From positions 434,001 to 498,000 of the forward strand of contig WACJ01000097.1 in NCBI GenBank assembly GCA_008973525.1: DNA of 64,000 nt. Direction: 5' to 3'. Shown here piece by piece: positions 1 to 19,716 of this stretch. Each line of letters starts with the position of its first letter. Positions within the stretch are counted from its first letter, which is position 1. The notes under the pieces were generated by a model. It was not told the DNA's origin. It ran no database searches and saw nothing but the letters and a program-made list of their open reading frames with translations. The DNA is from Stenopsyche tienmushanensis. Taxonomy: Eukaryota > Arthropoda > Insecta > Trichoptera > Stenopsychidae. A program made the position numbers and the translations under genes.

Positions 1-1509
1 AATGTTTTATTTCTCTTATTAATTAGTACTAATTACCACGCACGAAATCGTCGTGTGCGCGTGTATGGACATTCTCTTGATCTCGAGCGCAAGAAGAAAT
101 TAATTTCAGTCAATTTTCTTCAACGCCTCTTTAATTGAATCATGTTTTGGGCTTGAAATCAAATAAATTAGTTAATTCGGTCAGTTTATATTTAATATCT
201 CTATATGAGGCCCATATAATAACCATTATTATTAGGGGGACCCAAAAATATTGACCGATTTTGAGACCATATGTTTGAGCTCAGTTTGTGGTCCAGACAC
301 AGTGACGGAAAAAACGTATTATTTTTGTGCAATAATTTTTTTATCGTTAAGGGTATAATGTTTACATCTGAAATTAATGAAGTCCACATCTGGCATTAAA
401 GCCACAACAAAAGTCAGTAAAACGCTCAAAATATGTTTATGTTGAAATGGCAACAGTCTGCAGATGCTTACATTGATTGCAGAAATTTAAATCAGGCAAT
501 ATAAGCTTAAGGGATGAATCAAGAACGGAATGATCTTCGAGTTTTGATAACGATGCACTAAAATCCCTAATCGAGTCAGATCCACAGCAAACAATCTAGG
601 AGTTAGCATAAAGGCTGGGATCTCCGTGGACTATTGTGCAAACACGTTTAAAACTCATTGGCAAAACGAATAGGATGGCTATTATGGGATAGGATGGGTA
701 TTATGAGGTTTGAACCAGTCTGGTACTATCTTAACAAGCTGGTAATAGTCTGGCAACCAAACCTAATGGCACTCAGTCGCCAGACTGTCATAATGATAGT
801 CCAGAAACACGCCGGAACACAACTATTAAATTATTCACATGTATTAGATGACCATCAATTTATGCTGCCAGCTCTCATTCTATGAGAATAATGAAGGGAA
901 TTTATTACAACACATGTGTCATCGAGTTCAAATATAAGGTCTCAAAATTGATGAATATTTTCAGGTCCCCCTAATAATTTAAGATTATTATTTAAAGCCA
1001 AAACAATCAGAAAACATCTGTGGTATTTGCGTCAATTATCGACACATCTTTTATTAACTCGTTATAAATAATGGGAAGTTTATAAATATTTCCAACAACG
1101 AATACACACTCATCTTATGGCGCGTTAAATATCCTATCCCGAGTTTGCAAATAGATCGATACAAAAGTGATGATTACTATTAGAAGTTTCCGAAGGGGCA
1201 TGAGGAAAACTGCATCATATTGTGTATATTCTTGCTTTAAATGCTTTTTTATGTGATAAAATTTTGATCTGTTCGCATCGAATATTTAACAATAAATCTG
1301 CTTGAAAAATCAAAATTGCTATTGCATTCAAAAGTATCGAGTGGAAGTTTGTGTGGATGTGTATATAATATATATTTGTAAAAATGTCGTTCTCATATAT
1401 TTGTAATTTAATACATATTTAATTTATTCAGACGAATGTTGTATAATATTAAAAGTCTTACAATTTCTTCAATTTATCTAAGAATGTTTTTTCATTTTAT
1501 TTTCTATAG
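1..1509 (+). other. Dynein gene intron with mariner relic
   Basis: Intronic DNA upstream of the microexon. Positions 229-978 are a decayed mariner element listed separately. The remainder is AT-rich and no further exon was found, so the upstream dynein exons lie before the window. Confidence 0.6.
229..978 (+). mobile_element. Decayed mariner element with matching terminal inverted repeats
   Basis: The ends are inverted copies: TTATTAGGGGGACC at 229-242 and its complement at 964-977. Imperfect similarity extends inward for roughly 60 bases (the block around TTTTGAGACC is shared). Inside, the plus strand at about 545-655 reads DNDALKSLIESDPQQTI and ELA with stop codons between, which is the DNA-binding region of a mariner transposase. 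The rest of the transposase is missing, so this is a deleted, non-autonomous copy of about 750 bp within a dynein intron. Confidence 0.82.
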
Positions 1510-9579
<8,070 letters not shown>

Positions 9580-10190
9580 AATGCAACATCTAGGCTCTTA
9601 GACGTCGCGTAGTTTTTTATGAATTCTATAAAATTATATTCCATCAAATGAAATTATTTATTTCTAATTAAGATCTACATATAAATTGTATCTAACAAAG
9701 TACTGAATGCATACATATAACCGGGCTGTGGATTGAAATACATTGAAAGTTGAACTGTTTTGTATATTCTATATTAAAGATTTAATTATTAATGTGTTAG
9801 TTGATTTAGCTCTTTTGAAATAGTCATTTTAATCCATGGCCTTTATGAACGGCTAATTTTATTTTTAATGTTTAAAAATATTAATTGCAGCTTTTCGGTT
9901 TTTAGGTTTAGATTTGTAAAAATTTATGTATAATTGTGGAAATATTTTTAGATTGCAGCACAAATTTATGCATTAGTGCGCTTCTTTTTTAGTTTTGTAT
10001 CGATATTAAAATATATGCAAATTTGTAACCGTAACAAATGTATAACAATTCAAAATAAATTAAAATTACTGCTTAATTTGTTTTGGTATTGATTGTATTT
10101 TTATCATTTTGTATATTATTTATGAACAACAAGTAAATATCATTAGTCCTCAATCATCAAACTTAATTATCAAATATTGTTTCATATTAT
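9580..10190. other. Dynein 3' flank
   Basis: AT-rich 3' untranslated and downstream sequence with several A-rich candidate poly(A) signals, including AATAAA at 10054-10059. Nothing else recognised. Confidence 0.5.
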
Positions 10191-10830
10191 AAAGTCCGAG
10201 TGCCCCGACCCCGGGACACAAGGAATCACCATCCTCAGTCATGAGGGATATTTTAAATATTATTTAATAAGATATCCCATTACACTATTATCTGTTCCAG
10301 TCAAAATTCTCGAAGCTACAATCTTGATACGCATCAAATCAAAGGCAAAATCCCTCAATGTCATCCCTTGCGAACAATTCGGCTTTCATAGGTCCTCTGT
10401 TCACCAGCTTCTTTGTATCACCGGTACAATTATTATCTTCATCGACATCGATAAGGTCCAACATGAAGGATTCCTATTCCTCCATAATCCGCATGATTGA
10501 TAGATACCTTTTTGGATGTGCCAAAATTGTCTCCTCCCTTTCAGATCTTTGTCCCATATCTGCAGATGTCCCCCAATGATCCACTCTCGTTCCTATATTA
10601 TTTTCCATATATACAAGCGATGTACCCAAATCCGATCATCAGACCAAATATCTCGGAGCAATCTTTGACTCACGACTTACCTAGGCTCCGCACATTGACA
10701 GTGTCATGAAAAAAGCTCGCGGGGCCTTGGTCACTCTAAAGCCCATTCATACATTTCTACTCGAGCAGCTGGAATCACTGCCCAAAGGCGATACTCAGAC
10801 TAAAATTCATAAGAAACATTTTTAATACTA
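10190..10830 (+). pseudogene. Jockey-type LINE reverse transcriptase relic
   Basis: The plus strand reads PITLLSVPVKILEATI (about 10274-10322) and CEQFGFHRSSVHQLLCITG (about 10370-10425), equivalent to the YRPISLL and NEQFGFR...THQL motifs of Jockey-like reverse transcriptases. Further on come PISADVPQ (about 10555-10580) and, in another frame, HIDSVMKKARGALVTLKP (about 10692-10745), the post-palm region. The catalytic F.DD box is missing, and deletions and frame changes separate the blocks. Dead copy. Confidence 0.85.
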
Positions 10831-11219
10831 ATCATCTATTGTCATATTATCTTTTATTTTTATGTATTTTTTATTTGTGTATTTTATTTGTATATTTTTA
10901 TATTTGTATATTTTTCCATCCATCATATTTCTTAGTTTTTATCTCTTTTGTGAATTTCTATTTCTATCATTATACATTTTATCTTTAATAATGCAAGTAA
11001 TTAGCTTTAAAAATCATTTATACATAAGATGTTATATTATATAGGCTTTAAATAATCCCAAAAATGTAAATAAAATCAACTCTGCGCATCAACGTTAAGA
11101 TCACAACCATGATCCAAAAATATATTTATACTGTTGAGACATTCACGTACGTTTGCGGAAGAATCGATTTCAAATTTATAAGTATTATATATTTAATAGT
11201 ATTTATTTACACTTATTTA

Positions 11220-12710
11220 TTAGACATATTTCTTCGACGTATGATAAAGTTCGAAACACGGCACAACACACAGTGGAACATTGCAATGTTTGCAGAAATA
11301 TTTGGTTTCTTTGCGTTGTTTTTTCTTGATGCACACAGTGCATCTTTTCCACGTGGACTTCTTTCCCGCGGTCGGTTCATATTCGCCGAAAAAATGATCT
11401 CCTTGGACTTCTCTATTGTGTGGCGCGTCGGGACAATGTTTTCTCTTCTTGGAAGGCGGTAAATTATGATTTTCAATCAGTTGTTTGATTACTTGTATTT
11501 GAAAATCACCGAGTGAAACGTTGCTTCCTTTTTTCTCTTTGTAAATTGTGTGCGCGTTGAACAATACCATATCCAGCAGATGAAAAAATATTTTTTTGTA
11601 CCACGGCATTGACTTTTGCATGATCGTGACGAACGATACCATCATGTCGCTGCGATCGATCTTGTCCATGTTCTTGTTATAATACTGTCTATTCTTCTTG
11701 ACGATTTCGCACGCGTTTGTCTTCTTCGAATGAAGTCCTTGAAATAATATCGGGCTGGTGTACCAATTGTCAACGTATAACGTATGACCGCGGTTCAAAT
11801 ATGGTTCAATAAGAGTCATGACTACGTTGCCTGAGATGCTCAATTTTTCCTCGTGGATAAATTCAGCCGTAGTACCGGAATGCGTAATGAAATTCAATAT
11901 GTATCCACTTTTACAATCGCATATGACGAATAGTTTTATTCCGAAGCGCGTAGTTTTGCTGAATTGTCGGAAGCACAGACATCCCCTGAACGAACTTAAG
12001 CTCTCGTCGATGTATAATTTTTCATAGGGATAGAAATAGCCTGAAAATTTTGTTTTCAGCATTTGAAATATCGGTCTGATTTTATAAACGCGATCGTTCG
12101 GCGGTTGATGCTCGTTGTTGTTGAAATGAAGCATTCTCAAAAGAATTTGGAATCGATTCCTCGACATTGTGTCTCCGAAGACAGGCGAATAAAATAGATA
12201 GTCCGTCGACCAATGATCTGCCGTTTGGTTCCGGGAATTACGTGGCATTAGCATAATTATGGCAAGAAATAGATATATCTCGTCGATGGTCGTATCCTTC
12301 CACTTTTCAAGACGGTAACTCAGTCTTTTATTCTTTGTGCAGAACATAAATTGACGATTCGTCTCCTTGACAATATGCGTGATCAGATTTGTATCCAGAA
12401 ATAATTTTACAGTCTCGCTTTCGGATATATTATCAGGTATATTGAGCTTTATTCCAGATTTGCAATGATCGAATTGATGAATTTTAGAATGAAACGTATC
12501 ACTTGACCATTGGAAAATATCTTCATTTTCCATTCCAACTTGTTCTTCGTCCGACTCTTCCTCGCTTGTAAATATATTTTCATCCGTATCTGTACTGTCA
12601 TCTTCTGACTCCAGTGTTAAATACACATCATCATCATCTTGTGTAGTGCTCAGATTAATTTCTTCGAGTGATGCCATCTTTGGAATAGAAAGAATACACA
12701 AAAGCAACAC
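11220..12710 (-). mobile_element. piggyBac-type transposase, long open frame with an internal deletion
   Basis: A single open frame of 496 codons; a better start is the methionine at 12677 (MASLEEINLS), giving 485 residues. The N-terminus is acidic, as in piggyBac-like proteins. The three catalytic aspartates are recognisable: D235 in LYIDESL, D314 in YVDNWYTS and D352 in KIDRSDMM. The C-terminus has the Cys-rich zinc-binding domain (CTVC, CKHC, PLC, PCFELYH). D314 to D352 spans only 38 residues against about 100 in the founder piggyBac, so about 60 residues have been lost in frame between VKKNR and QYYNKNM. That should disrupt the RNase H-like fold. The 5' side has an end-like sequence GACCCGTTAAGTGCC (complement of 12865-12879); no matching end was found beyond 11220. 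It is probably a recently damaged copy; domestication is a less likely alternative. Confidence 0.93.
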
Positions 12711-12881
12711 AATTCTGTAGATATTTCAATATTCTGCATCCAGAAATGTCACTGACGAACGAGATTGAAGAACAACAAACAAACGGGATTTAAATATCAG
12801 ATTTGCGGCCATAGACGCTTATGGCCTGTGGCGACGGATTCTCGCTCGCGTCTATATACGCCAGTGGCACTTAACGGGTCA
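12711..12881 (-). mobile_element. piggyBac element 5' flank and probable terminal repeat
   Basis: Sequence between the transposase start and a TTGA at about 12878-12881. Read on the minus strand this end begins TTGACCCGTTAAGTGCC, in keeping with a piggyBac end at a degenerate TTAA target. The identification of the end is inferred from position and motif because the other end is not visible. Confidence 0.45.
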
Positions 12882-13066
12882 AATCTTATTCTGTCACATT
12901 AGTGCCCGTTTATATGAATTTAAAACAGCTGAACTTGATGTGCATATTTAAGACATGCGCTCTTAAAATATTTTAGATTGATAAAAATAAATCGATATCG
13001 AAATTTAATTTATTTTGGCGTTGTTCAGTGAACTGCGAAAGTTGTTTATATAAAGTTATTCAGGCT

Positions 13067-13527
13067 CAGGGCCGTAACAAGGGAGTGGCAACGTAGGCGC
13101 CCGCTACGGGCGCAAATGTCCTTGGGGCGCAAAACGCAGAATACCGACCCAGTCGAGAGTTACACGTGGTTTTTATTTTACTTGATCATTCCACTTTACA
13201 TGAATCAAAATTGATTGACTTTGTCCGTTTTATAATATATACTGAATTGTTTAATCCCTCTTTGCTTCATTATTGCTTAAAAATTGGACTCGTCTATCGT
13301 TTAGTAATGAGAGCTCGTAATCGTTTTGTAAACATGGCATTCAATCGCGAGGCGCTCATTCCTAATGTCAACGATCCGAAAAGCGGACCAGATGGACACA
13401 CAGACCTTGTGGACACTTTTTTAGGGATTTTTGCAGCATTTTTTATCTTTAAAAAATGGATTTTCAGGGGGGAGTGGCGCAAGTTAGATACTTGCCACAG
13501 GCGCTTCATACTCTCGTTGCGGTTCTG
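13067..13527. mobile_element. hAT miniature element, copy 1 (461 bp)
   Basis: It begins CAGGGCCGTAACAAGGG and ends, on the complement, CAGAACCGCAACGAGAG, so the termini are inverted repeats of hAT type. Flanks are TTCAGGCT at 13059-13066 and TCCAGGCT at 13528-13535, an 8-bp target duplication with one difference. Interior blocks (GCAGAATACCGACCCAGTCG near the left, and a block starting near ATGGCATTC) recur in the other copies at 13730, 22530, 56822 and 62300. A 147-codon open frame crosses it but is not conserved between copies. Confidence 0.87.
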
Positions 13528-13539
13528 TCCAGGCTACTT

Positions 13540-14150
13540 TTATGCTTATATATTGATCTTACTAAAGCAACTATATGACTTTGGTGGCACACCAGGGAAT
13601 TGTTTTTGAGCATTATAAAAACGCTTTTGATATAATAAATTTAATTTAAATAGATACTTTACGCTGAGCACCGGAAGATTAGATAATAATATTTTAAAGT
13701 TAATAATTTAGGGGGGGGGGGGGGGGAGAACAAGGAAGTGGTAAAGAGGGCGCCCGCCACGAGCGCAACTGGCCTTACGGCGCAAAACGCAGAATACCGA
13801 CTCTGATGAGAATTTCAAATGGTTTTTATTTTACTTGACCATTCTACTTTACATTAATCAACACTGATTGAATCTACCCATTTTCATAATGTATATTTAT
13901 TTATCTATTATTATATCTAATCCCTATTTTGTAAAATTTAATCCTTTTTCGGACACCCCAGCGCTCGTTGCACTGCCCCCGTGAGTATGGCGTCCGATTG
14001 CGAAGCACTCATTCGTCGTATCAATGGTCCGAAAAGCAGACCGGTTGGACACACAGACCGTGTGGCCACTGTGTATTCTTTTAGCGGCATATTTGGTGAT
14101 TAACGCCTACTCGGGGCCTTTTATGATCTGTGCGATTACTCTCCCCCCTC
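13540..14150. mobile_element. hAT miniature element, rearranged second copy with poly-G run
   Basis: Positions 13610-13725 match the right-hand interior of the copy at 56822-57322. A run of about 15 G follows. Then from about 13725 the left-hand part of the same family starts again (GGCGCCCGCCACGAGCGC, then GCAGAATACCGA) and runs to about 14100. The order is right part, G-run, left part, which suggests recombination at the G-run or tandem insertion. No clean ends. Confidence 0.7.
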
Positions 14151-14386
14151 CCCTAGAGGCTAGGAGACTTCCCACCACCAATAAAATCTATATATATTTA
14201 TCTATCTTAATAATTTATTTTTGTATATACACCCGGGCCTCGTATAACACGGTTATAGGGTTCCGCAAAAACGTCGTGTAATACAAATCCGTGTTATACA
14301 AGGTTTGGAGTACTCAATTTTTTAAAATAAACACATACATTTATTAAATTAATTGAAAAAAACTTTAATGACACATAATATACCAT

Positions 14387-14700
14387 TCATTCATCATCGC
14401 TGTGGCTTATAATTCTACATGTTTTATTCTTTTTTGAGATCTGTTGTGGGTTTCCATCATCAGGGAACTCTGGAGTACTCCTTAAAAAATTCGCCAAACA
14501 GTGTTTGAATAGAATTTTTTTGTCAGGCTTGTGGAATAAACAGCTCGAGTCTTCATGCTTCTTTGTCTCAGGTGTGAAGTAACGGACCCATGTTTCATCC
14601 ATGATTATGAATTGATCCAAAACCTCGGCTTTATTGCAGTGAAACATCGCCAAATGCTTGATTAAAACATCATCACGATGATGTTTTGCAAGATGAACAG
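14387..14700 (-). pseudogene. Mariner transposase relic
   Basis: The minus strand reads HHRDDVLIKHLAMFHCNKAE, then VLDQFIIMDETWVRYFTPET, which includes the first catalytic aspartate motif (MDETW..Y.PET) of mariner transposases. It soon degrades. The HDDVLI junction segment is shared with the relic at 22640-22760, so the two derive from the same mariner lineage. Confidence 0.8.
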
Positions 14701-16415
14701 TAATTAAAACACGTTTCTATTTATTATTATTTTATTTACCACATGCAGTACTCGAATATTGGCAATCTCATACAAAAAATGCACTAATAATATGAACTCA
14801 AATAATAAAATCTATCATATTCATATAATGAAATGTTAACTTATGGATAAAATTACCTATATACATCTCGTAATTCAATGAAAACAATATGTATACGCAG
14901 TAAAATTTCATCTCGATGCTGTCGTTCGTATAACGAATAAACAAACAATACGCGAATAGCAAGCGGTTGACTGCATAAAGTTTACACACACACACACACG
15001 GTATTAAAATGATCCTTAACTCCTATACATAATATATTCGATATCCTAGATGAAAACGACAGCAATTATTTTTAAAATCATGGAAATATTTTTGAGCAGT
15101 ATTTGGAATACAAAATGACGTTAATAATGAAATTTTACTGAATACATAATAAGTTTGTACACGATGGTATCGTCAGATTTGCGATAATGTACTTCATTAA
15201 ATTTATTAACAGAATCTCACGTTTTACATTTATAAATCCAACATTTTATCAGACCATCATGATTGGCGTTTCCTTAATATTTGCTCTCAACGTATGACGT
15301 AAATGCGGACAATATCATTTATATTTAATTCTTTACAATATGTTTTTTCATGCTTCGAGATCGCGGATTCGTTCGATTGATTCAAATCCATCGTCATCCT
15401 GTCGCAGGTCCTCGCTTTTTAACATCGCGTCGACTACGACGCCGCTCCTAATAATTTATGAGAATCATGATCGAAGTCATAAGAGTAAAATTCACACATC
15501 GATCACTTATTATATAGGATACATTTAAATTCAGATTATCATCATATATTGATAGTTATTCTCATCACTAACGTAATTATATGTAGTTAAGTTAGTGTGT
15601 TCTTATCGTATATGACTAATCGTTACATCACACAATATCTTTACAACGCGTTTTTGTTACCCCCCCGTTTAATTCTCGTTACTTTATTTAGCTGTAATAT
15701 ATTTAGACACGTATAAGGATCAATAGGGGTATTTTGATGGATGTAATAAGGGGAGAATAATCTGCCGCGTTATCGAATAGTCTTAATAAATAAATCCCGT
15801 ACAGATGAAATTTCAGTCCGTGTAAAAATTAAATTTTCAGTAACGAACACACGGACTGCGGCAGGGGAAGTATCCGATTTATAAAATTTATAACGCAAAC
15901 AGCATAAGGAGATATCGGTTTAATTATTTTTAATGTGTTACAGGATCAACGCGTTGAGATAATCGATATTAGAAGCTTCTCTCTAATATTTACAGCATAT
16001 CAGAAAGAACAACGGATCGTGTTCAGGGTATTCCAGATCCGAAATGGGTTTACATATTGGATATGCTGTCGTCGCAGCTTCTGTACATGGATCTTCAATT
16101 GATGAGCAAGTAAGTGTGCATGGATCTTGCGTTCAATAATATTTTCCGGTTCTAATGGAGTGCATGAAGTTGTTTCTGGTTCAATGCAAGTTTCAAAAGG
16201 ATCTGTTGTGATTAGGGACATAACAAACAGAATTGACCGTAAATGTCTGATCATTTTCTTCAAAAAACCAAGTTCCAACGATGTCTATTCTGCCTTCTCG
16301 GAATTCAAGACGCGTTTCTTATAAAACCTTGCTGCCACACCCTCAGGAGAAGCTTCAAACTCGATTATCTCAATGTATTGATCAAAACGGAGGCCGCTTT
16401 AATATTTAAATAATA
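14700..16415. other. Intergenic, no gene seen
   Basis: AT-rich sequence with an AC microsatellite at about 14984-14999. A short motif GCGGCAGGGGAAGTATCC (15848-15865) recurs inverted near 54205 and 57896. Nothing else supported. Confidence 0.5.
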
Positions 16416-16420
16416 TATAG

Positions 16421-16625
16421 TCGACCCTTCTATAGCGTCCATTTCATTTGCGGCATCTTTTACGTAAGCAACGGATAAAATATGTTAGATTAATGCGTCT
16501 TTACGAGCGTTATTCAATTGTATTTGTTAATAAAACTATAGCTAAACAATATAAATTTTGTATGGGTGCCTAACTTTCTATAGCGTGGTCCCTATCTCGA
16601 CGCTATAAAAGGGAAAGAAACGTAA
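16421..16625. repeat. Short inverted-repeat element, CTTCTATAGCG family, copy 1
   Basis: It starts near GTCGACCCTTCTATAGCGTCC and contains, inverted, CTAACTTTCTATAGCG and a CTCGACGCTATAAAAGG segment. Related sequences occur at 41280-41355 and 62025-62165. The termini resemble those of Tc1/mariner or pogo-like miniature elements. No coding capacity. Confidence 0.6.
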
Positions 16626-18120
16626 TAAATGTGTCTCTATAACATGGAAAAAATAATTCTGTACTGTTTGCGTTATACATTTTTAAAATGATATATTTTC
16701 TCTGCCGCATTCCGCATTATGAATATAGTTACATGAAGTACATTAACAGCTATTACATCATTGTAATTTTTTGCCAATATTCCATATCAACGCTTATAAA
16801 TTTTTTAAGAGTCGGAATAAATAGCTAATGTTCATTTACGTCCAATGAAAAACTTACTTAATTAGAATTTTTTGTCGTCAAAACAAATCTCATTGTTTCA
16901 ATATGAATTATATTTACTCTTCTCTATAATAAAATCACTATGAAAATCGTAAACGTTATAATAATATTGTCACTTACGAAACTAAAATAACGTCTTATTT
17001 TAATCAGCCTCAACATACAATTTACATTATCTGTTATTAACAATATATTTTTATAGCTACTGGTAGGATTATCACTCATAAAAAGGGTTTGGTAGATATA
17101 AATAATAGAGCATTGGTCACCTTCCAAGCCATACAAATTGTATTTAATTACGTCTAGATATACGTCTAATAGCATACAATTTAATGCCGCGTCTCCATTG
17201 TATATTCTCCGCATTATCGTATAACTTCAGTGAAAATGAATATCATCAAAATCAGGAATCAATTGACATGGAATTTATATTGCATCCTTACGAAACTCCT
17301 CACAACACGTACCCTTAAATATTTTAAATACACAAAATTTAGCCGCGCGCTCACAAACACAATGATTTAAACGATGACTGATATGAAATTTTCCCGATTC
17401 CCGATTTCTAACAACCCGATTATAGAGATATGCTGATGCGTTCACACAATTACACGTAAATGAAACTACTCGTATCACATCGAAGATTACGCTATTCATG
17501 AGTATTAAAAAAATCTAATTTTAATACGTTCACAACATACACAGGACAAAACACTTATTGACGCGTCGCATTACGAATAATGTTTTTGACTTTATTCAAA
17601 GTACAAAATGCGCGCCGATTACACTCTAAAAGAAGACGTTCTCTTACGATTTGAATAAGGAAGAATATGTTATTTTGTACAAATGGAAAACTCGTAACGC
17701 GGATTCCGGCAACGTAAATCCGCCTATAACTATGCAAGTTTGTTTATTCGACGTCGATCTTTAATATAGGCCAATAAGATGCACCCGGAATTAAGTCCAT
17801 CCAAATAAAATGTTTTCGGCTGATTGCATCGGAATTTAAGCTTGGATCGCTAATCATTAGTCTCACGGACTACTCTCAGATCCAACGTTAAATGCTTTTT
17901 AAAAATAAGAGCGATGAGCAATCCAGTTGAGCAACGTTATCATCATTAAAAAAACAGATTTAATTTTTAAGCAAATCAATTTTTGGCACTGGTCTATCAT
18001 AAGATTGCCAGGATTTATCGTTCTGAAAATCGTGCGAATCTCAAAGAATATCATGATTATTAATACAAATTCTCCAATTTATTTATAACGCATCAATAAG
18101 TTCGCAGGAAGGTATTTAAT
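16626..18120. other. Intergenic, no gene seen
   Basis: AT-rich, only short chance open frames, no recognised repeat. Confidence 0.45.
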
Positions 18121-18129
18121 TCAGCGACG

Positions 18130-18541
18130 GACATTTGACGGATGACGATTGCATTAAAGAGTGCTTTGTGAAAGCATCAGAAGAGCTTTTTTATAACAAG
18201 ATAGAATTCCCAAAATATCTTCAACGTAACAGAGTAGCGAGTCGAAGATATTGAGCCGGTTTCTGCATTATCAATTGCAACTGATGAGTCGTGTGATATT
18301 AGCGATTACAGCACAAGTAACCCTCTTTGTGCGGCATACGTCGGCACAAGCTCCCAAAGAAGAACATCTTGGATTGCCGCCGCTCAAGGGACAAACACAC
18401 GGAGAAGATATTACGAATGCTATAGAAATTTATCTGCATATTGATCTAAATAAATTAATTTCCATCGTCACTGACGGAGCCAAAAGTACGACAGGCGTAG
18501 ATAAAGCAGTTTCAATTTTAAGGAGGAAAATTGATCACTGA
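18130..18541 (+). pseudogene. hAT transposase relic (ZBED5/GTF2IRD2-like)
   Basis: The plus strand gives ALSIATDESCDISDYSTSN at about 18268-18330, then a frame change and GLPPLKGQTHGEDITNAIEI at about 18370-18430, then LISIVTDGAKSTTGVDKAV. The order DESCD..., LKGQT.GEDI, VTDGA.S.TG is that of the catalytic core of hAT transposases related to the vertebrate domesticated ZBED5/GTF2IRD2 proteins. An early frameshift and a stop at 18541 kill the copy. I could not place the downstream 18.55-19.25 kb in the same protein. Confidence 0.8.
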
Positions 18542-19440
18542 AATTCTAAACGTTTCACTGCGTAATACATCAAAAGGCATCGAAACGAATGTAAAGACAA
18601 ACAAATTATCTTGTTTAGTCATCCTACGAACTTATTGAGTGACGAATTACGATGCAAATTATTTTTGCCAATTAATAACAACAATGAATTTAATTTTTAT
18701 TACATTTCAAAGACTGATTAGTTGCCAAACGTGCATATATTGCGACGCCGGTGCTGAAATATTGATCGCGTCCTATTAAATGATTCGTCTATTGTATATA
18801 AGAAATTGAGCGCGTTAAAAATAAACGCATTGAGCTACCTGAGACGATATTTTGATTCGCATTTGCTTAATCGCTCGACGCAATGCGGAAATGTATTTAA
18901 TGTTTTCCGGAGCATTTATCCACTATGGCACAAACACCTCAATTGGCACACGCGGACGGATATTTGAGCCGATGAATACTTTCCTGCATATTTCGGTAAC
19001 GTCGGAAATCCGCTGAATTCCGACAGTTTTTTAAATACTTTTGAGCACAATCTTTACAATCTCTTGAGCGTCTCCATTGTCGGCGAAAATTCTCAGACGA
19101 GCGTCGAACTTCGATCCAATGGAGATATTAAAACAATCCAAAATTACATAGATTTGCTAAAAATTAAACTCGTATAAAATAACCGACGAAGCTGCCGACG
19201 AGAAAATTATTTCACATCGTAAAAATAAAAAGTATTAAGAGCTATTTTCTATCGATTATAAAATCCATCTTCGAAATCCCACGTGGAACCAGTATCATTA
19301 TTATATAGTCTATTTTCAAAAATGTTTTTGCCTCATTAAATTACTTAAAATATAAAATATCACCTTAAAAACAGAATAATCAATATAAATAAATTCATGA
19401 TATTCTTGATGGTTACACTAGTTCACCTATTTCACTGCCC
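18542..19440. other. Downstream of the hAT relic; 3' flank of the minus-strand gene
   Basis: AT-rich. It probably holds the 3' untranslated region of the minus-strand gene that stops at 19446. No clear poly(A) signal chosen. Confidence 0.4.
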
Positions 19441-19445
19441 TTTAA

Positions 19446-19716
19446 TCAGCCTTTTCCATACGCCGGCAAAATTATGGAGACAGATTTTCTACCCGACGTT
19501 ACGGACGACGTGTCTGATTTTTTAGACACGTGAGTTTTTTCACTACCGAGTAAGTTTTTGTTGTTTTCTTTTTGTACATTTATTTCTTCGGTTGTGGTGA
19601 GCTTGCATTCGACCGCTTGAAAATCTTGCAGGGGCGACACAAACGAAAATGTTTCCGCTTGATCGCCGGATGGCATCGGAGAGTCTAATCCACTCTCCGT
19701 ATCACAGATGCTCGTT
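19446..19716 (-). CDS. Membrane protein gene, terminal exon
   Basis: Follows a 75-base intron ending GTGTTTTCAG. It reads (K)TSICDTESGLDSPMPSGDQ, then a polar tail (TEEINVQKENNKN, KSDTSSVTSGRKSVS) and ends ILPAYGKG with TGA at 19448-19446. Ninety residues, low complexity toward the end, no transmembrane segment. Confidence 0.83.

Noticed and set aside
13166..13609. A 147-codon plus-strand open frame
   Set aside because: It runs through and past the right end of a hAT miniature element and is not kept in the other copies.
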